The notes under the pieces are model-generated. The model did no database searches, had not been told where the DNA came from, and saw nothing but the letters and a program-made list of their open reading frames with translations. Both the position numbers and the translations under genes were made by a program. 64,000 bases of DNA from CAWGUU01 sp963825765 (GTDB lineage Bacteria > Actinomycetota > Acidimicrobiia > Acidimicrobiales > AC-14). The stretch covers positions 62,001-126,000 of the forward strand of contig CAWGUU010000014.1 of the NCBI GenBank assembly GCA_963825765.1, in the 5' to 3' direction. Below, in pieces: positions 19,219-28,477 of this stretch; within the stretch, counting starts at the first letter, position 1, and every line of letters starts with the position of its first letter.

Positions 19219-20905
19219 TCATGGGGCGCCACTCGACCGGTGCTCCACACCCAGGGTGGGCGTCGAGTGTTCGCGCTTGGTGCGGCGGGCGGAGTGCTTG
19301 GCGTCGTTTCTCCCCTTGCCCGACGACCGGCGTCCGGTCGCAGGGCTGTCGGCTGCGTAGTGGGAATAGTCGTCGTAGTTGCGGGCGTCGGCTCGCACCC
19401 GGACGAGCACCGTCCCGACCAGGGAGGCGTGGACCTGACCGAGGAGCTCGGCCGCCCGCCGGATCTGCCGTTGCCGGGTGCGGCCGGCGGCCGCGACCAG
19501 AAGCACGGCGGTGACCCGCCCGGCCAGCACGCTGGCGTCGGTCACGGGGAGCAGCGGCGGTGAGTCGAGGAGGACGATGTCGGCCATCTCGGCCAGGCTG
19601 TCGAGGACGTCGGCCGTGCGGCGGTGGAACAGGATTTCGGACGGGTTCGGGGGGATGGGGCCCGAGGTCAGGACGTGCAGATGGCCGGCGCCGGTGACCT
19701 GGTGCAGCGTCGTCCGATGGGTGAACCGCCCATGACGATCGAGGTGAAGCCGGGCTCCATCGGAAGGTTGAGCATCTGGTGGACCCGAGGCCGGCGGAGG
19801 TCGCAGTCGACCAGCATCACGTTCATCCCCGCTCGAGCCAGCACGATGGCGAGATTGACGGCGGTGGTGGTCTTGCCCTCGGCCAGGGTGGGGCTCGTCA
19901 CCTCCAGCAATCGGGGCCCCTCCAGGCCGACGAACTGGATGGATGTGCCAGCGCCCGGAAGGCCTCGGCCGGGCGGGATCCGGTTGCGACCACCCGTCCG
20001 GAGGCCGATCGGTCGAAGTCGGCGTTCTCGATCTCCGGGATGAGGCCTAGCGTCGGGACGCCAGGGCCGATCGCTCGCTCGAGATGCTCTTTGGTCTTGA
20101 TCGAGTCGTCGAGATACTCGAGAAGGAAGGCGATGCCGAGGGCCAGGATGACACCGACCACGGCGGCGGTGAGCCCGTCGCTCACGGGCGACGGCTCCAC
20201 GGGAATGTCGACGGCACCGCCGGATTCACGACCTCCGCCCCGCCCGTCGTGAGGGCGCTGTCGACCTTGAGCTGGTCGAGCTTCTGCTTGAAGGCACTCC
20301 GCTGCGCGGTGAGAGCGGCGAGCTGGGAGGCGACGACCGGTTGGCCGGCGATCCGGTCGACGGGCCCGCCGGTGGAGTTTTCGACCGCGAGAGCCTCGAT
20401 CTCCCGCTCCACGCTGTCGATGCGCCCCTGGATCTGGGTGCTGGCGGCGAGGATGTCGTCGATCGCTCTCGTGAGGCGGAACTCGATGTACCCGTCGGCA
20501 TAGGCGTTGGCGATCGCCGCGGCCCGGATGGGGTCGACGTCCCTCGCCTGGATCTCGATGATGTCGGCCACGCCGCTCTGGCTCGTCTCGATGGCGGGGG
20601 CCGAGCCCAAGGTTCGAGTGACCAGCTCGCGGACCGGCTGGCTCTCGATGACCTTCATCTCCGTCTGCCCCAGGCGGCTCGGATCGCGGATGTCGTTCAG
20701 GGCGTTGAACAGGTTCTCGTTGCTCCGTGGTTGGAGGAGGACCTCCGCCTGGGACTGGTAGATCTTCGCCTGGTTCAGCGACCATGCGAGGGTCGCGCCG
20801 ACGCAGCCCAGGATGACGACCAGGATCACCCACTTCCACCGCTTCAGAACCCGGAGGTACTCCTGGACGACGAGACCCGGCGCCTCCGGCGTGGCTCGCG
20901 GAACC
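19219..20905 (-). pseudogene. Wzc/CpsD-type tyrosine kinase, three frameshifts
   Basis: Polysaccharide co-polymerase plus BY-kinase. The Wzz part begins near 20905 (QEYLRVLKRWKW, then a membrane helix, and the coiled-coil region to about 20215). A shift near 20205-20222 leads to the second membrane helix (FLLEYLDDSIKTKEHL). A shift near 19937-19955 leads to the kinase with Walker A TLAEGKTTTA and VDCDLRRPR. A shift near 19705-19722 leads to LLDSPPLLPVTD (Walker B) and a C-terminal tyrosine cluster, YDDYSHY. Every shift is by a single base and every motif survives. An intact paralogue lies at 47858-49519. The N-terminal start is not certain. Confidence 0.8.
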
Positions 20906-21118
20906 GCGGGAGCATACCGCCCGTCCCACCAGGCACAGCAGCCAGCAGGGGGCGCCGAGTGCCCAGACTCACGGGGGGAGGTTCACGTAGACCCGGTTCA
21001 GGATGGCCAGGTGGTCGTGCTAGCTGCCCGCCACGCCCTCCAGTCAAGCAGGAGGCCGGTCTCGGCTGAGGATCGCCCGAATGGACGCCGCGGGTGACGG
21101 CTGGACAGGGTTGGCGCC

Positions 21119-22123
21119 GTGAAAGTTCTCGTCACCGGCGCCGCCGGGTTCATCGGCTACCACGTGAGCAGGGCGCTCCTCGACCGCGGCGACGAGGTCG
21201 TCGGCTTCGACAACCTGAACCCCTACTACGACCCCTCCCTCAAGGAGGCCCGCCTGGCCCGTTTGGCCCCGAGGGCCGGCTTCGAGATGCTCCGTGGCGA
21301 CCTCGTCGACGCCGGCGAGGTCCGGGCCGCATTCGACCGCTCGCCCGACACGGTCGTCCATCTGGCCGCCCAGGCCGGCGTGCGGTACTCCCTCGTCAAA
21401 CCCCAGGCCTACGTCGACGCCAACGTGACCGGCACCCTCAACGTCCTCGAAGGGTGTCGCCACCACGGCACCGACCACCTCGTGTACGCCTCATCCAGCT
21501 CCGTCTACGGGGCGAACACGGCCATGCCGTTCTCGGTGCACCAGAACGTCGACCACCCCGTCAGCCTCTACGCCGCCACCAAGAAGGCCACCGAGCTGAT
21601 GTGCCACACCTACAGCCACCTCTTCGGCATCCCTACGACGGGGCTGCGGTTCTTCACCGTCTACGGGCCGTGGGGCCGGCCCGACATGGCCCTTTTCCTG
21701 TTCACCAAGGCCATCCTGGAGGGCCGGCCGATCGACGTGTTCAACGAGGGACAGATGCAGCGGGACTTCACCTACGTGGACGACATCGTGGAAGGGGTCC
21801 TGCGGGTGCTCGACACACCGGCGTCGCCCGACCCGGCCTGGTCAGGGGCCGACCCTGATCCGGCCACGAGCGACGCTCCATACCGGCTCTACAACATCGG
21901 ATCCAACAACCCGGTCGAGCTCACGGTCTTCATACGGGCCATCGAGGCGGCGGTGGGCGTACGGGCCGAGCTCAACCTGCTACCCATGCAGCCCGGCGAC
22001 GTGCCTGCGACCCACGCCGACGTAGAGGCGCTGGTCACGGACGTCGGCTATGCCCCGGCCACGCCCATCTCGGTCGGCATCGGCCGCTTCGTCGACTGGT
22101 ACCGCACGTACTACGGCGTCTGA
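21119..22123 (+). CDS. UDP-glucuronate 4-epimerase family SDR
   Basis: A 334-residue extended short-chain dehydrogenase from a GTG start. NAD-binding motif GAAGFIG (residues 7-13), the family hallmark FDNLNPYYDPSLKEARL, catalytic region YASSSSVYG and YxxxK in SLYAATKK, and QRDFTYVDDIV. These match CapI/UDP-GlcUA 4-epimerases, which supply UDP-GalUA for acidic polysaccharides. Related UDP-GlcNAc epimerases cannot be fully excluded. It reads away from the broken kinase gene across a 200-bp gap. Confidence 0.88.
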   Translation: MKVLVTGAAGFIGYHVSRALLDRGDEVVGFDNLNPYYDPSLKEARLARLAPRAGFEMLRGDLVDAGEVRAAFDRSPDTVVHLAAQAGVRYSLVKPQAYVDANVTGTLNVLEGCRHHGTDHLVYASSSSVYGANTAMPFSVHQNVDHPVSLYAATKKATELMCHTYSHLFGIPTTGLRFFTVYGPWGRPDMALFLFTKAILEGRPIDVFNEGQMQRDFTYVDDIVEGVLRVLDTPASPDPAWSGADPDPATSDAPYRLYNIGSNNPVELTVFIRAIEAAVGVRAELNLLPMQPGDVPATHADVEALVTDVGYAPATPISVGIGRFVDWYRTYYGV

Positions 22124-22193
22124 CCGTTCGTGCCAGGCAACCACGTTCGTGGGTGCTGCGCGTCTAGGATCTGCGGATGGCGTTGACGGGGAA

Positions 22194-22210
22194 CCGTGAG
22201 GAAATCACGG
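22194..22210 (+). repeat. Short perfect hairpin after the epimerase gene
   Basis: CCGTGA and TCACGG arms with a GGAAA loop, 70 bp beyond the epimerase stop, in the 266-bp gap before asnB. It may be a weak terminator. Nothing else recognisable lies in this gap. Confidence 0.3.
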
Positions 22211-22389
22211 ATCAGCCCGCACGGACCAGCATCTCAGATCGTTGGGTCTGATCGACAGCCACGGTGCGGGTAACCCATAGTTCTCATGGCGTTGGCTCGC
22301 TCATACGATGCACATCGCCCCGAGGACCGCGAGTCTGCGGGATCTCAGCCCGTTCTCGATTAGCCCTCTACTGAGAGGTTGGCGGCGAG

Positions 22390-24210
22390 ATGTGCGGGAT
22401 TGCGGGAGTAGCGGCGCTCGGTTTCTCAGCGCGACTGGACGACTCGACCGTCGGCGCACTTCGGCATCGGGGCCCGGACGCACAGTCGAAACGGGCCTGG
22501 CGCGGTGAGAGGTCGTCCTGGGACCTGGTCCACACGAGGCTGTCGATCGTCGACCTCACCGCGGCGGGGGACCAGCCGATGGAGAACGAGGACGGCTCGC
22601 TCGTCATGGTCTTCAACGGTGAGATCTACAACTCGCCGGAGCTGCGACGCTACTGCGAGGCCAAGGGCCACACGTTCTCGTCGTCGATGGACGGCGAGGT
22701 CATCCTTCACCTGTGGGAGATCGAGGGCGCGGCCTGCCTGAGTCGATTGAATGGCATCTTCGCTGTTGCCATAGCCAGCACAAAGACCGGCGAGGTGGTC
22801 CTGGCCCGAGATCCGTTAGGCGTGAAGCCTTTGTTCTATTGCCGGGGGCCAGACCGATCGCTCTGGTTCGCCTCTGAGCTCGCCGCTCTCCGGGCGTCCG
22901 GCGCAACCATGGGTAGTGCAGACCCGGTCGCTTTGGCGCAGTTCCTGTCGTTCCTCTGGATCCCCGACCCCCGCACCCCCTTCGTCGGAGTTCGGACACT
23001 CGAGCCTGGGCAGGCTCTGCGCTGGACCACCGACGGCGACGATGTCTTCTTCTACGGCGATCCGCTGGTGCCAGCCCCTGAAGCCGACAAGCGTTCCACC
23101 GAGGATCGGGTAGGTGACGTCCGAGACCGGTTTGCGGCTGCTGCGCAAAGGCAACTTCTCGCCGACGTGCCGATCGGGCTGATGGCGTCGGGCGGCGTCG
23201 ACAGCGGATTGCTGTGGTGGGCTACTCAGAAGTCGCTCGACATGGCCTACACGATCACCTGGAGCGCGCCAGGAGACTTCGAGGGTCTCGACGACGACCG
23301 GCGAGCGGTCGTCGAGCTCGAGGCACGCTTTGGCACACAGGCCACCTATTTGCCGGGGGAGACCGCAGGCGACGTCCTCCCTCCGAGCGGCGACCTCTTC
23401 GCCGATCCGGCATACGACCTCACCCGCCTCGTGGCCCGCACCGCCAGTGAGCAGGGCTACAAAGTGCTGTTGTCCGGGCAGGGGGCCGACGAGATCTTCG
23501 CCGGCTATCGCCGCCATGCGATGGCCCCGCTGGTGGCACGCCTCCGCCTTGGGCGGGTCGGTACGAGCCTGGAGCACCTGCTGCTTCGGCTTCCCACCGG
23601 TCGGCTCTCGAGTGAGTACGCGGCGAGACTGGCCCGCGCTTGTGGCGAGCCCGACCCCTTCCGGGCTTACATGCAGATGTGCACCTACTCGACCGGCGTT
23701 GAGCGCGCCGAGGCGCTCGACTGCGACGAGGTCGAGGTGAGCAACGACGTCGTATGGCAGCGTCATCGCGAGGTCTTCGAGAGGCTTCCGCCGGGCTTGT
23801 CGTTCCTCCGCAAGGCGCTCGCGCTCGACCTTGCCGTGTACCTTCCGGGCCTCGGGCTCGCCTACGTCGATCGCGCTGGCATGGAGTTCGGTGTGGAAGT
23901 TCGCGTCCCCTGGCTCGACCTTGAATTCGTCCGGTGGGCGCTGACGCTCCCCGACGACGCCCTTGTCCATCGAGGCCGCGGCAAGTGGATCACCCGCCGT
24001 CTGGCCGGCCAAGAGCTCTCTCCCAGGATGGCCCACCGCCCCAAACGAGGATTCACTGCTCCGGCCAGCAGCGTGAGAGGTGACGCCGGCCACACCGGCC
24101 AGCAAGGATTCCGGCAGGGTGCCTATTTCGCCCGGGCCAAGCGGATCCTCGGTACCTTCCTGTCCAACGAGCCAGGTCGTTCCAACCCCGAGCAAGCCGC
24201 CTCGCCGTGA
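22390..24210 (+). CDS. asnB: Glutamine-hydrolysing asparagine synthase family protein
   Basis: A 606-residue class II amidotransferase. Cys2 after the removed Met (MCGIAG) is the glutaminase nucleophile; RHRGPD, VFNGEIYN and ARDPLGVKPLFY complete that domain. The ATP-binding PP-loop is ASGGVDSGLL, and the synthase domain has SGQGADEIFAGYRRH. In surface-polysaccharide loci such paralogues often amidate a uronic acid or other acceptor rather than aspartate; the UDP-glucuronate epimerase upstream makes a uronamide product plausible. The last about 50 residues are poorly conserved. Confidence 0.88.
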   Translation: MCGIAGVAALGFSARLDDSTVGALRHRGPDAQSKRAWRGERSSWDLVHTRLSIVDLTAAGDQPMENEDGSLVMVFNGEIYNSPELRRYCEAKGHTFSSSMDGEVILHLWEIEGAACLSRLNGIFAVAIASTKTGEVVLARDPLGVKPLFYCRGPDRSLWFASELAALRASGATMGSADPVALAQFLSFLWIPDPRTPFVGVRTLEPGQALRWTTDGDDVFFYGDPLVPAPEADKRSTEDRVGDVRDRFAAAAQRQLLADVPIGLMASGGVDSGLLWWATQKSLDMAYTITWSAPGDFEGLDDDRRAVVELEARFGTQATYLPGETAGDVLPPSGDLFADPAYDLTRLVARTASEQGYKVLLSGQGADEIFAGYRRHAMAPLVARLRLGRVGTSLEHLLLRLPTGRLSSEYAARLARACGEPDPFRAYMQMCTYSTGVERAEALDCDEVEVSNDVVWQRHREVFERLPPGLSFLRKALALDLAVYLPGLGLAYVDRAGMEFGVEVRVPWLDLEFVRWALTLPDDALVHRGRGKWITRRLAGQELSPRMAHRPKRGFTAPASSVRGDAGHTGQQGFRQGAYFARAKRILGTFLSNEPGRSNPEQAASP

Positions 24211-24414
24211 CCCGATCCCTCGGGGACCTGCGACGAGTCGATTTTCGTGCTCTCGGTCCGGCTGTCACAGGGTGGGGCGTCGCTGCCGACATCGAGGCCG
24301 GTGCCGATGAGCGGGTGACGTCGGCACCTCGCACGCGGTGTCGCCAGCGCGGCCAGCCGGCCTGAGGGGTCTGCTCGGGGGTCTCCGGTGCGGCACGGTC
24401 TGCTTGGCCGCCGT

Positions 24415-24440
24415 CCGACCTTCGATGGACCGAAGGTCGG
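24415..24440. promoter_or_regulatory. Perfect 10-bp inverted repeat upstream of cmcI-like gene
   Basis: CCGACCTTCG and CGAAGGTCGG flank a 6-nt spacer, 28 nt upstream of the TACGAT hexamer of the next gene. The position suits an operator; a terminator for asnB, 205 bp upstream, is less likely. Confidence 0.4.
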
Positions 24441-24467
24441 TCGTCGGGGATGCCCTGGTCGGTAGCG

Positions 24468-24473
24468 TACGAT
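24468..24473 (+). promoter_or_regulatory. Putative leaderless -10 element
   Basis: TACGAT with exactly 7 nt to the ATG at 24481 and no Shine-Dalgarno between them. Confidence 0.5.
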
Positions 24474-24480
24474 TCTCGGT

Positions 24481-25251
24481 ATGAACGTCGTTCGGGTGGA
24501 CCTCGACGCCGAGGTCGTAACCGTGGAGAACGACGGCGACATACAGGAACTCCCCTTTTCGAGTCCCGCCGCCTTCGCCGCAATCTCGCAGCTGTGGTTA
24601 CGGCTTGGGTGGGACACCAAGTATGTCTACAGCTTCGCCTGGATGGGCCGCCCGATCATCCAGCTTCCCGAAGATCTACTTCGGATGCAAGAAGTCATCT
24701 ACCGCGTCCGTCCCGACGTTCTCGTGGAGACAGGCGTGGCCCACGGGGGGTCTTTGGTCTACTACGCGAGCCTCTTCCGGGCCATGGGCCACGGGCGCGT
24801 CATCGGTGTCGACCTGGAGATACGGCCGCACAATCGAGAGGCGATCGAATCGCACGAGCTCTTCGACCTCATTGAACTGGTCGAAGGAGATTCGATCGCG
24901 CCCGAGGTGGTCGAACACGTAACCTCGCTTATTGGCGAAAGTCACCGCGTCATGGTGTCACTCGACAGCAACCACACCAAGGCCCACGTGCTCGGTGAGT
25001 TGGACGCATACGCGCCGATGGTGACCGAGGGCTCCTACATCATCGCCGCCGACGGCATCATGGGCGACCTGGTCGGTGCCCCACGCTCGAACCCCGACTG
25101 GTCTTGGAACAACCCACGCGAAGCGGCGGCCGAGTTTGCCCGGACTCATGACCAGTTCGTGCTTGACCCCCCTCGCCCTGTATTCAATGAGGGAACCGTC
25201 TCCGACAGCGTCACGTACTGGCCGGGCGGTTGGCTGCGCCGAGTGCGATAA
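24481..25251 (+). CDS. Cephalosporin hydroxylase/CmcI-like methyltransferase
   Basis: A 256-residue protein of the CmcI/rhamnosyl O-methyltransferase family, a Rossmann-fold SAM-dependent group. The SAM site is VETGVAHGGSLVYYASL, followed by VIGVDLEIRPHN; DSNHTKAHVLGELDAYAPMV and a C-terminal PGGWLRR are typical. Members methylate sugars in glycolipids or exopolysaccharides. It is preceded by an apparent leaderless promoter and followed after 39 bp by an SDR gene. Confidence 0.82.
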   Translation: MNVVRVDLDAEVVTVENDGDIQELPFSSPAAFAAISQLWLRLGWDTKYVYSFAWMGRPIIQLPEDLLRMQEVIYRVRPDVLVETGVAHGGSLVYYASLFRAMGHGRVIGVDLEIRPHNREAIESHELFDLIELVEGDSIAPEVVEHVTSLIGESHRVMVSLDSNHTKAHVLGELDAYAPMVTEGSYIIAADGIMGDLVGAPRSNPDWSWNNPREAAAEFARTHDQFVLDPPRPVFNEGTVSDSVTYWPGGWLRRVR

Positions 25252-25290
25252 CTCCGCCCGTGCTCTCCGCCTGGGTCGAGATCCGGTGAC

Positions 25291-26136
25291 GTGACGCACC
25301 TAACCGTCCTCGGCGGATCCGGTTTCATCGGCCGCTCTCTCACCAGACGACTCGACGAGTTGGGAATTGGCTACTCGGCACCCGGACGAGGTGCAGACCT
25401 CGTTGGGCGCGACCTGGGCTGTGTCGTCTACTGCGTGGGCGTGACCGCCGACTTCCGGACCCGACCGTTCGCGACCGTCGAAGCTCACGTCTGCCACCTC
25501 CTCCATTGCATCAAGACCGCGAGGATCGAATCGCTCGTCTATCTCTCCTCCACCCGTCTCTACCGTCGTTGCCCGTCGCCGGCCACCGAGGACACCTTGC
25601 TCCCATTGGACCCAGCCGTCCCGGACGATCTCTACGACCTGTCGAAGGCCATGGGCGAGGCGGTGGCGCTCGCAGCGGGCACGCCTGTCCACATTCTGCG
25701 TCTGTCGAACGTCTATGGCATCGACGTGGACTCACCTACCTTCCTGTCCAGCGTCCTTCGCCAAGCTCTCGATGCCGGAACGGTCGTGCTTCAAACCTCC
25801 TCGGCGTCGGTCAAGGACTACGTCTCGGTCATGGACGTAGTACAAGTCGTCATTCGGCTGGCGACGGAGGGGGGCCGACAGGCCATCTACAACGTGGCCA
25901 GTGGGACCAACGTCCCTCACTGGCGGCTGTTGGCGCGGATCGAGGAGCTCACCGGCTGTCACGTCACATGGGCCGCTGGCGCGGAAACGTTGACGCCTCC
26001 GTCGATCAGTGTCGAGCGGCTGGTCAGCGAGTTGAACTTCCAGCCGAGATCCGTGCTGGACGATCTTCCTGACCTCGTTCGGTCCTACCGGCAGGAACTG
26101 GAGGTGCGGGCGCCCGGTAGGCCGTCGGTAGGGTGA
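25291..26136 (+). CDS. NAD-dependent epimerase/dehydratase
   Basis: A 281-residue extended SDR from a GTG start. The nucleotide-binding loop is GGSGFIG; the catalytic set is YLSSTRLY and YDLSK (YxxxK). The C-terminal half is substrate-specific and short. Acts on a nucleotide sugar, identity unknown. Its 3' end overlaps the convergent FkbM methyltransferase gene by 52 bp. Confidence 0.85.
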   Translation: MTHLTVLGGSGFIGRSLTRRLDELGIGYSAPGRGADLVGRDLGCVVYCVGVTADFRTRPFATVEAHVCHLLHCIKTARIESLVYLSSTRLYRRCPSPATEDTLLPLDPAVPDDLYDLSKAMGEAVALAAGTPVHILRLSNVYGIDVDSPTFLSSVLRQALDAGTVVLQTSSASVKDYVSVMDVVQVVIRLATEGGRQAIYNVASGTNVPHWRLLARIEELTGCHVTWAAGAETLTPPSISVERLVSELNFQPRSVLDDLPDLVRSYRQELEVRAPGRPSVG

Positions 26137-27200
26137 TGCAAGGCTGGGTCCCTGTCGACGAGCAGCTTCGGGCTCACGCCCTCCACGATTCTGAGTCCCA
26201 GCCGGTCGAGTAGTCCGCGATCCTTGACCGCTAACACATTGAATCCGTGCGGAGGCCCCTCAAGGTACACATTATCGATCGGAACGACCTCGATTGGAAG
26301 GTCGCCCATCGGGTAGTTGTTATGAAAGTCGCGGATCGCGAACAGATAATACCCACGTGACCGTAGAAACCGGACCACATTGGTGTTCTCGAGGCCGTCC
26401 GTCCAATCGACGAACTCGCGGTGGATCTCGAAGACGATGTTCGGCGCAGAGCCGGCGGGACGGTCAAGCACATTTGCCGCTCCCACAAGAGCCCGCTCCT
26501 CCCCTCCTTCGGTATCAAGAGTGATGAGGCCGATCGAGGAGAGGTCGGCGCGCCGTTGGTAATCGTCAATCGTCACGGCGGTGACGATCTCGTCGTCCTC
26601 GCCCGCCACTCCGTCGAGCGTCGACGTAGACGCAAGTGCAAGCTGTCCCGAGAGTCGAACCTTGACATCACTGCTGTCCCAAAGAGACATCCGGTGTGGA
26701 ATCACATTCTCCATGGAGTTGAGCTCTATATTACGCATGAGACGCTGATGAGCAGCTTTCATTGGCTCGAAGGCGTGCACAACCCCGGTGGCCCCCAACA
26801 CACGGGCGATGAGCAAAGCCTGGTCGCCAATGTACGCCCCGCCGATGATCACATTCGCAGCACCCTCCGCCAGCGCGACGACCAAGCGCGTCGTTTGCGG
26901 TTCCCAGACGTGGTCAGGATGCAGTTCCATGCTGAGGAGGAGTGCCTTGTCAATTCGGCTATCCGGAACTACCTCGAAGACCACACCGTTCGCAAGGACG
27001 ACCTCGTGCTTTTTGGCGTCTTGCAGGAGAGCGAGAACAAGGGGCCATCGCACCTTCTCGCTGAAGGAGGTGGCGTCGGCGGCGGTCGCGTGGGCACGGC
27101 GTAGCGTCTCGAACACCTGGGTCCGAACCGCCACGTCTCGGCCCGCCATGGCGAGTGCTTCGGCTAGGGCGGCACTGTCCAGGACGATTTCGCTGGTCAT
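26085..27200 (-). CDS. FkbM family methyltransferase
   Basis: A 371-residue protein. The SAM-binding region is VIIGGAYIGDQALLIAR with HAFEPMKAAHQRL, and the family marker LITLDTEGGEERALVGA follows. An N-terminal about 90-residue extension precedes the methyltransferase fold. FkbM enzymes O-methylate sugars or polyketides. The last residues are an antisense overlap with the SDR gene and may not be functional. It is the only minus-strand gene between 21.1 and 33.2 kb. Confidence 0.82.
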   Translation of the reverse strand: MTSEIVLDSAALAEALAMAGRDVAVRTQVFETLRRAHATAADATSFSEKVRWPLVLALLQDAKKHEVVLANGVVFEVVPDSRIDKALLLSMELHPDHVWEPQTTRLVVALAEGAANVIIGGAYIGDQALLIARVLGATGVVHAFEPMKAAHQRLMRNIELNSMENVIPHRMSLWDSSDVKVRLSGQLALASTSTLDGVAGEDDEIVTAVTIDDYQRRADLSSIGLITLDTEGGEERALVGAANVLDRPAGSAPNIVFEIHREFVDWTDGLENTNVVRFLRSRGYYLFAIRDFHNNYPMGDLPIEVVPIDNVYLEGPPHGFNVLAVKDRGLLDRLGLRIVEGVSPKLLVDRDPALHHPTDGLPGARTSSSCR

Positions 27201-27691
27201 CGTAGGCCGTAGCCATCGCCACGGCGAGGATCTCCAAGCCCGGGGAGCCAGGAGGGCAGCAGAGGCACGGGCTGCTCGCAGACGCCAGACCCGATGTCGT
27301 CCATGACCTCGATGCTACACAAGCGTGTCCGGCGAGCTTGGCGTCGGCTCGGTACGACGCTCCCCACCCGAGGTCGTCGGAGGGGACGCCAGTCGGCCGG
27401 AGGCAAGATCGAGGGGTGCGCAGTCCGACGACCGGATTGCTGCCGACTGCCGGCGAATCCTCCTCGAGACGCAACGGCGAAGCCTCCGAGGATCTGACGC
27501 TCATCGACGCTCGTCCGCCGAGCAGGATGGCACCGGTTGTCAGGTCGTTCCTGCGCAGTTGAGCGGGTCCCAGCGAACAAGTAACGTCCATCGCATTATG
27601 GCCTTGCATCCGACCTGGTTCGACGGCACCGGTCACCTCCGGTCATCAAGACTCGGTCGGCACATCGCCAGGTGACTCCGTACGCAAGATC
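27201..27691. other. 491-bp stretch without a supported gene
   Basis: Several short frames are open on both strands, but none shows a recognisable motif, a good ribosome-binding site or consistent third-position GC. Base composition falls towards its right end, at the border of the rfbF cassette. Confidence 0.5.
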
Positions 27692-28477
27692 GTGATGACA
27701 GCAAGCCAGTGTGTGATATTGGCAGGTGGTCGTGGCACGCGGATCAGCGAGGAGTCGCACCTACGCCCTAAGCCGATGATTGAGATCGGTGGCCGCCCGC
27801 TTCTATGGCATATTATGAAGACCTACAGCTATCATGGTGTGAATGACTTTATCATTTGTCTCGGCTATCGCGGGTACATGATCAAGGAATTCTTTTTTAA
27901 CTACTTTCTACACAGCTCGGACGTTACAATCGATATTGCGACCAACACTTCTACCTTCCATGATAGCCGCACCGAGCCATGGAAAGTCAGCCTCGTTGAC
28001 ACCGGCGAGTCCACTCTTACCGGGGGTCGAATTCTACGGATTCGTAAGTATCTCAAGCCTGACCAGCCATTCTTTCTCACCTATGGTGATGGCGTAGCAG
28101 ACGTGGATATATCGGCTCAGCTGGCATACCATAGTGACCATGGCCACCAGGCCACTATGACTGTCGTAAGACCGCCGGCCCGCTTCGGAAGGACGAGGCT
28201 CGAAGACGATCGAGTAATGGCCTTCGAAGAGAAGCCGCAAGCATCGACTGGATTGATCAATGGGGGCTTCTTTGTGTTGTCACCGGCCGCCCTCGACACC
28301 ATCGACGGCGATGACACACCTTGGGAGACCACTCCGCTCGAACGCCTGGTCGCCATGGGCGAGCTCCGAGCTTGGCGCCATGATGGTTTCTGGCAGCCGA
28401 TGGATACGCTGCGGGAGAAGGAGCTGCTCGAAACGCTCTGGGTGGCGGGGCGCGCTCCCTGGAAGGTCTGGCCGTGA
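27692..28477 (+). CDS. rfbF: Glucose-1-phosphate cytidylyltransferase
   Basis: A 261-residue enzyme making CDP-glucose from CTP and glucose 1-phosphate. Sugar nucleotidyltransferase signature LAGGRGTRISEESHLRPKPM, then the RfbF-type LLWHIMKTYSYHGVNDFIICLGY (given here as two adjoining parts), YGDGVADVDI and NGGFFVL. Starts GTG-ATG at 27692/27695. The first 400 bp are visibly richer in A and T than neighbouring genes, which suggests transfer. The stop overlaps rfbG by GTGA. Confidence 0.95.
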   Translation: MMTASQCVILAGGRGTRISEESHLRPKPMIEIGGRPLLWHIMKTYSYHGVNDFIICLGYRGYMIKEFFFNYFLHSSDVTIDIATNTSTFHDSRTEPWKVSLVDTGESTLTGGRILRIRKYLKPDQPFFLTYGDGVADVDISAQLAYHSDHGHQATMTVVRPPARFGRTRLEDDRVMAFEEKPQASTGLINGGFFVLSPAALDTIDGDDTPWETTPLERLVAMGELRAWRHDGFWQPMDTLREKELLETLWVAGRAPWKVWP

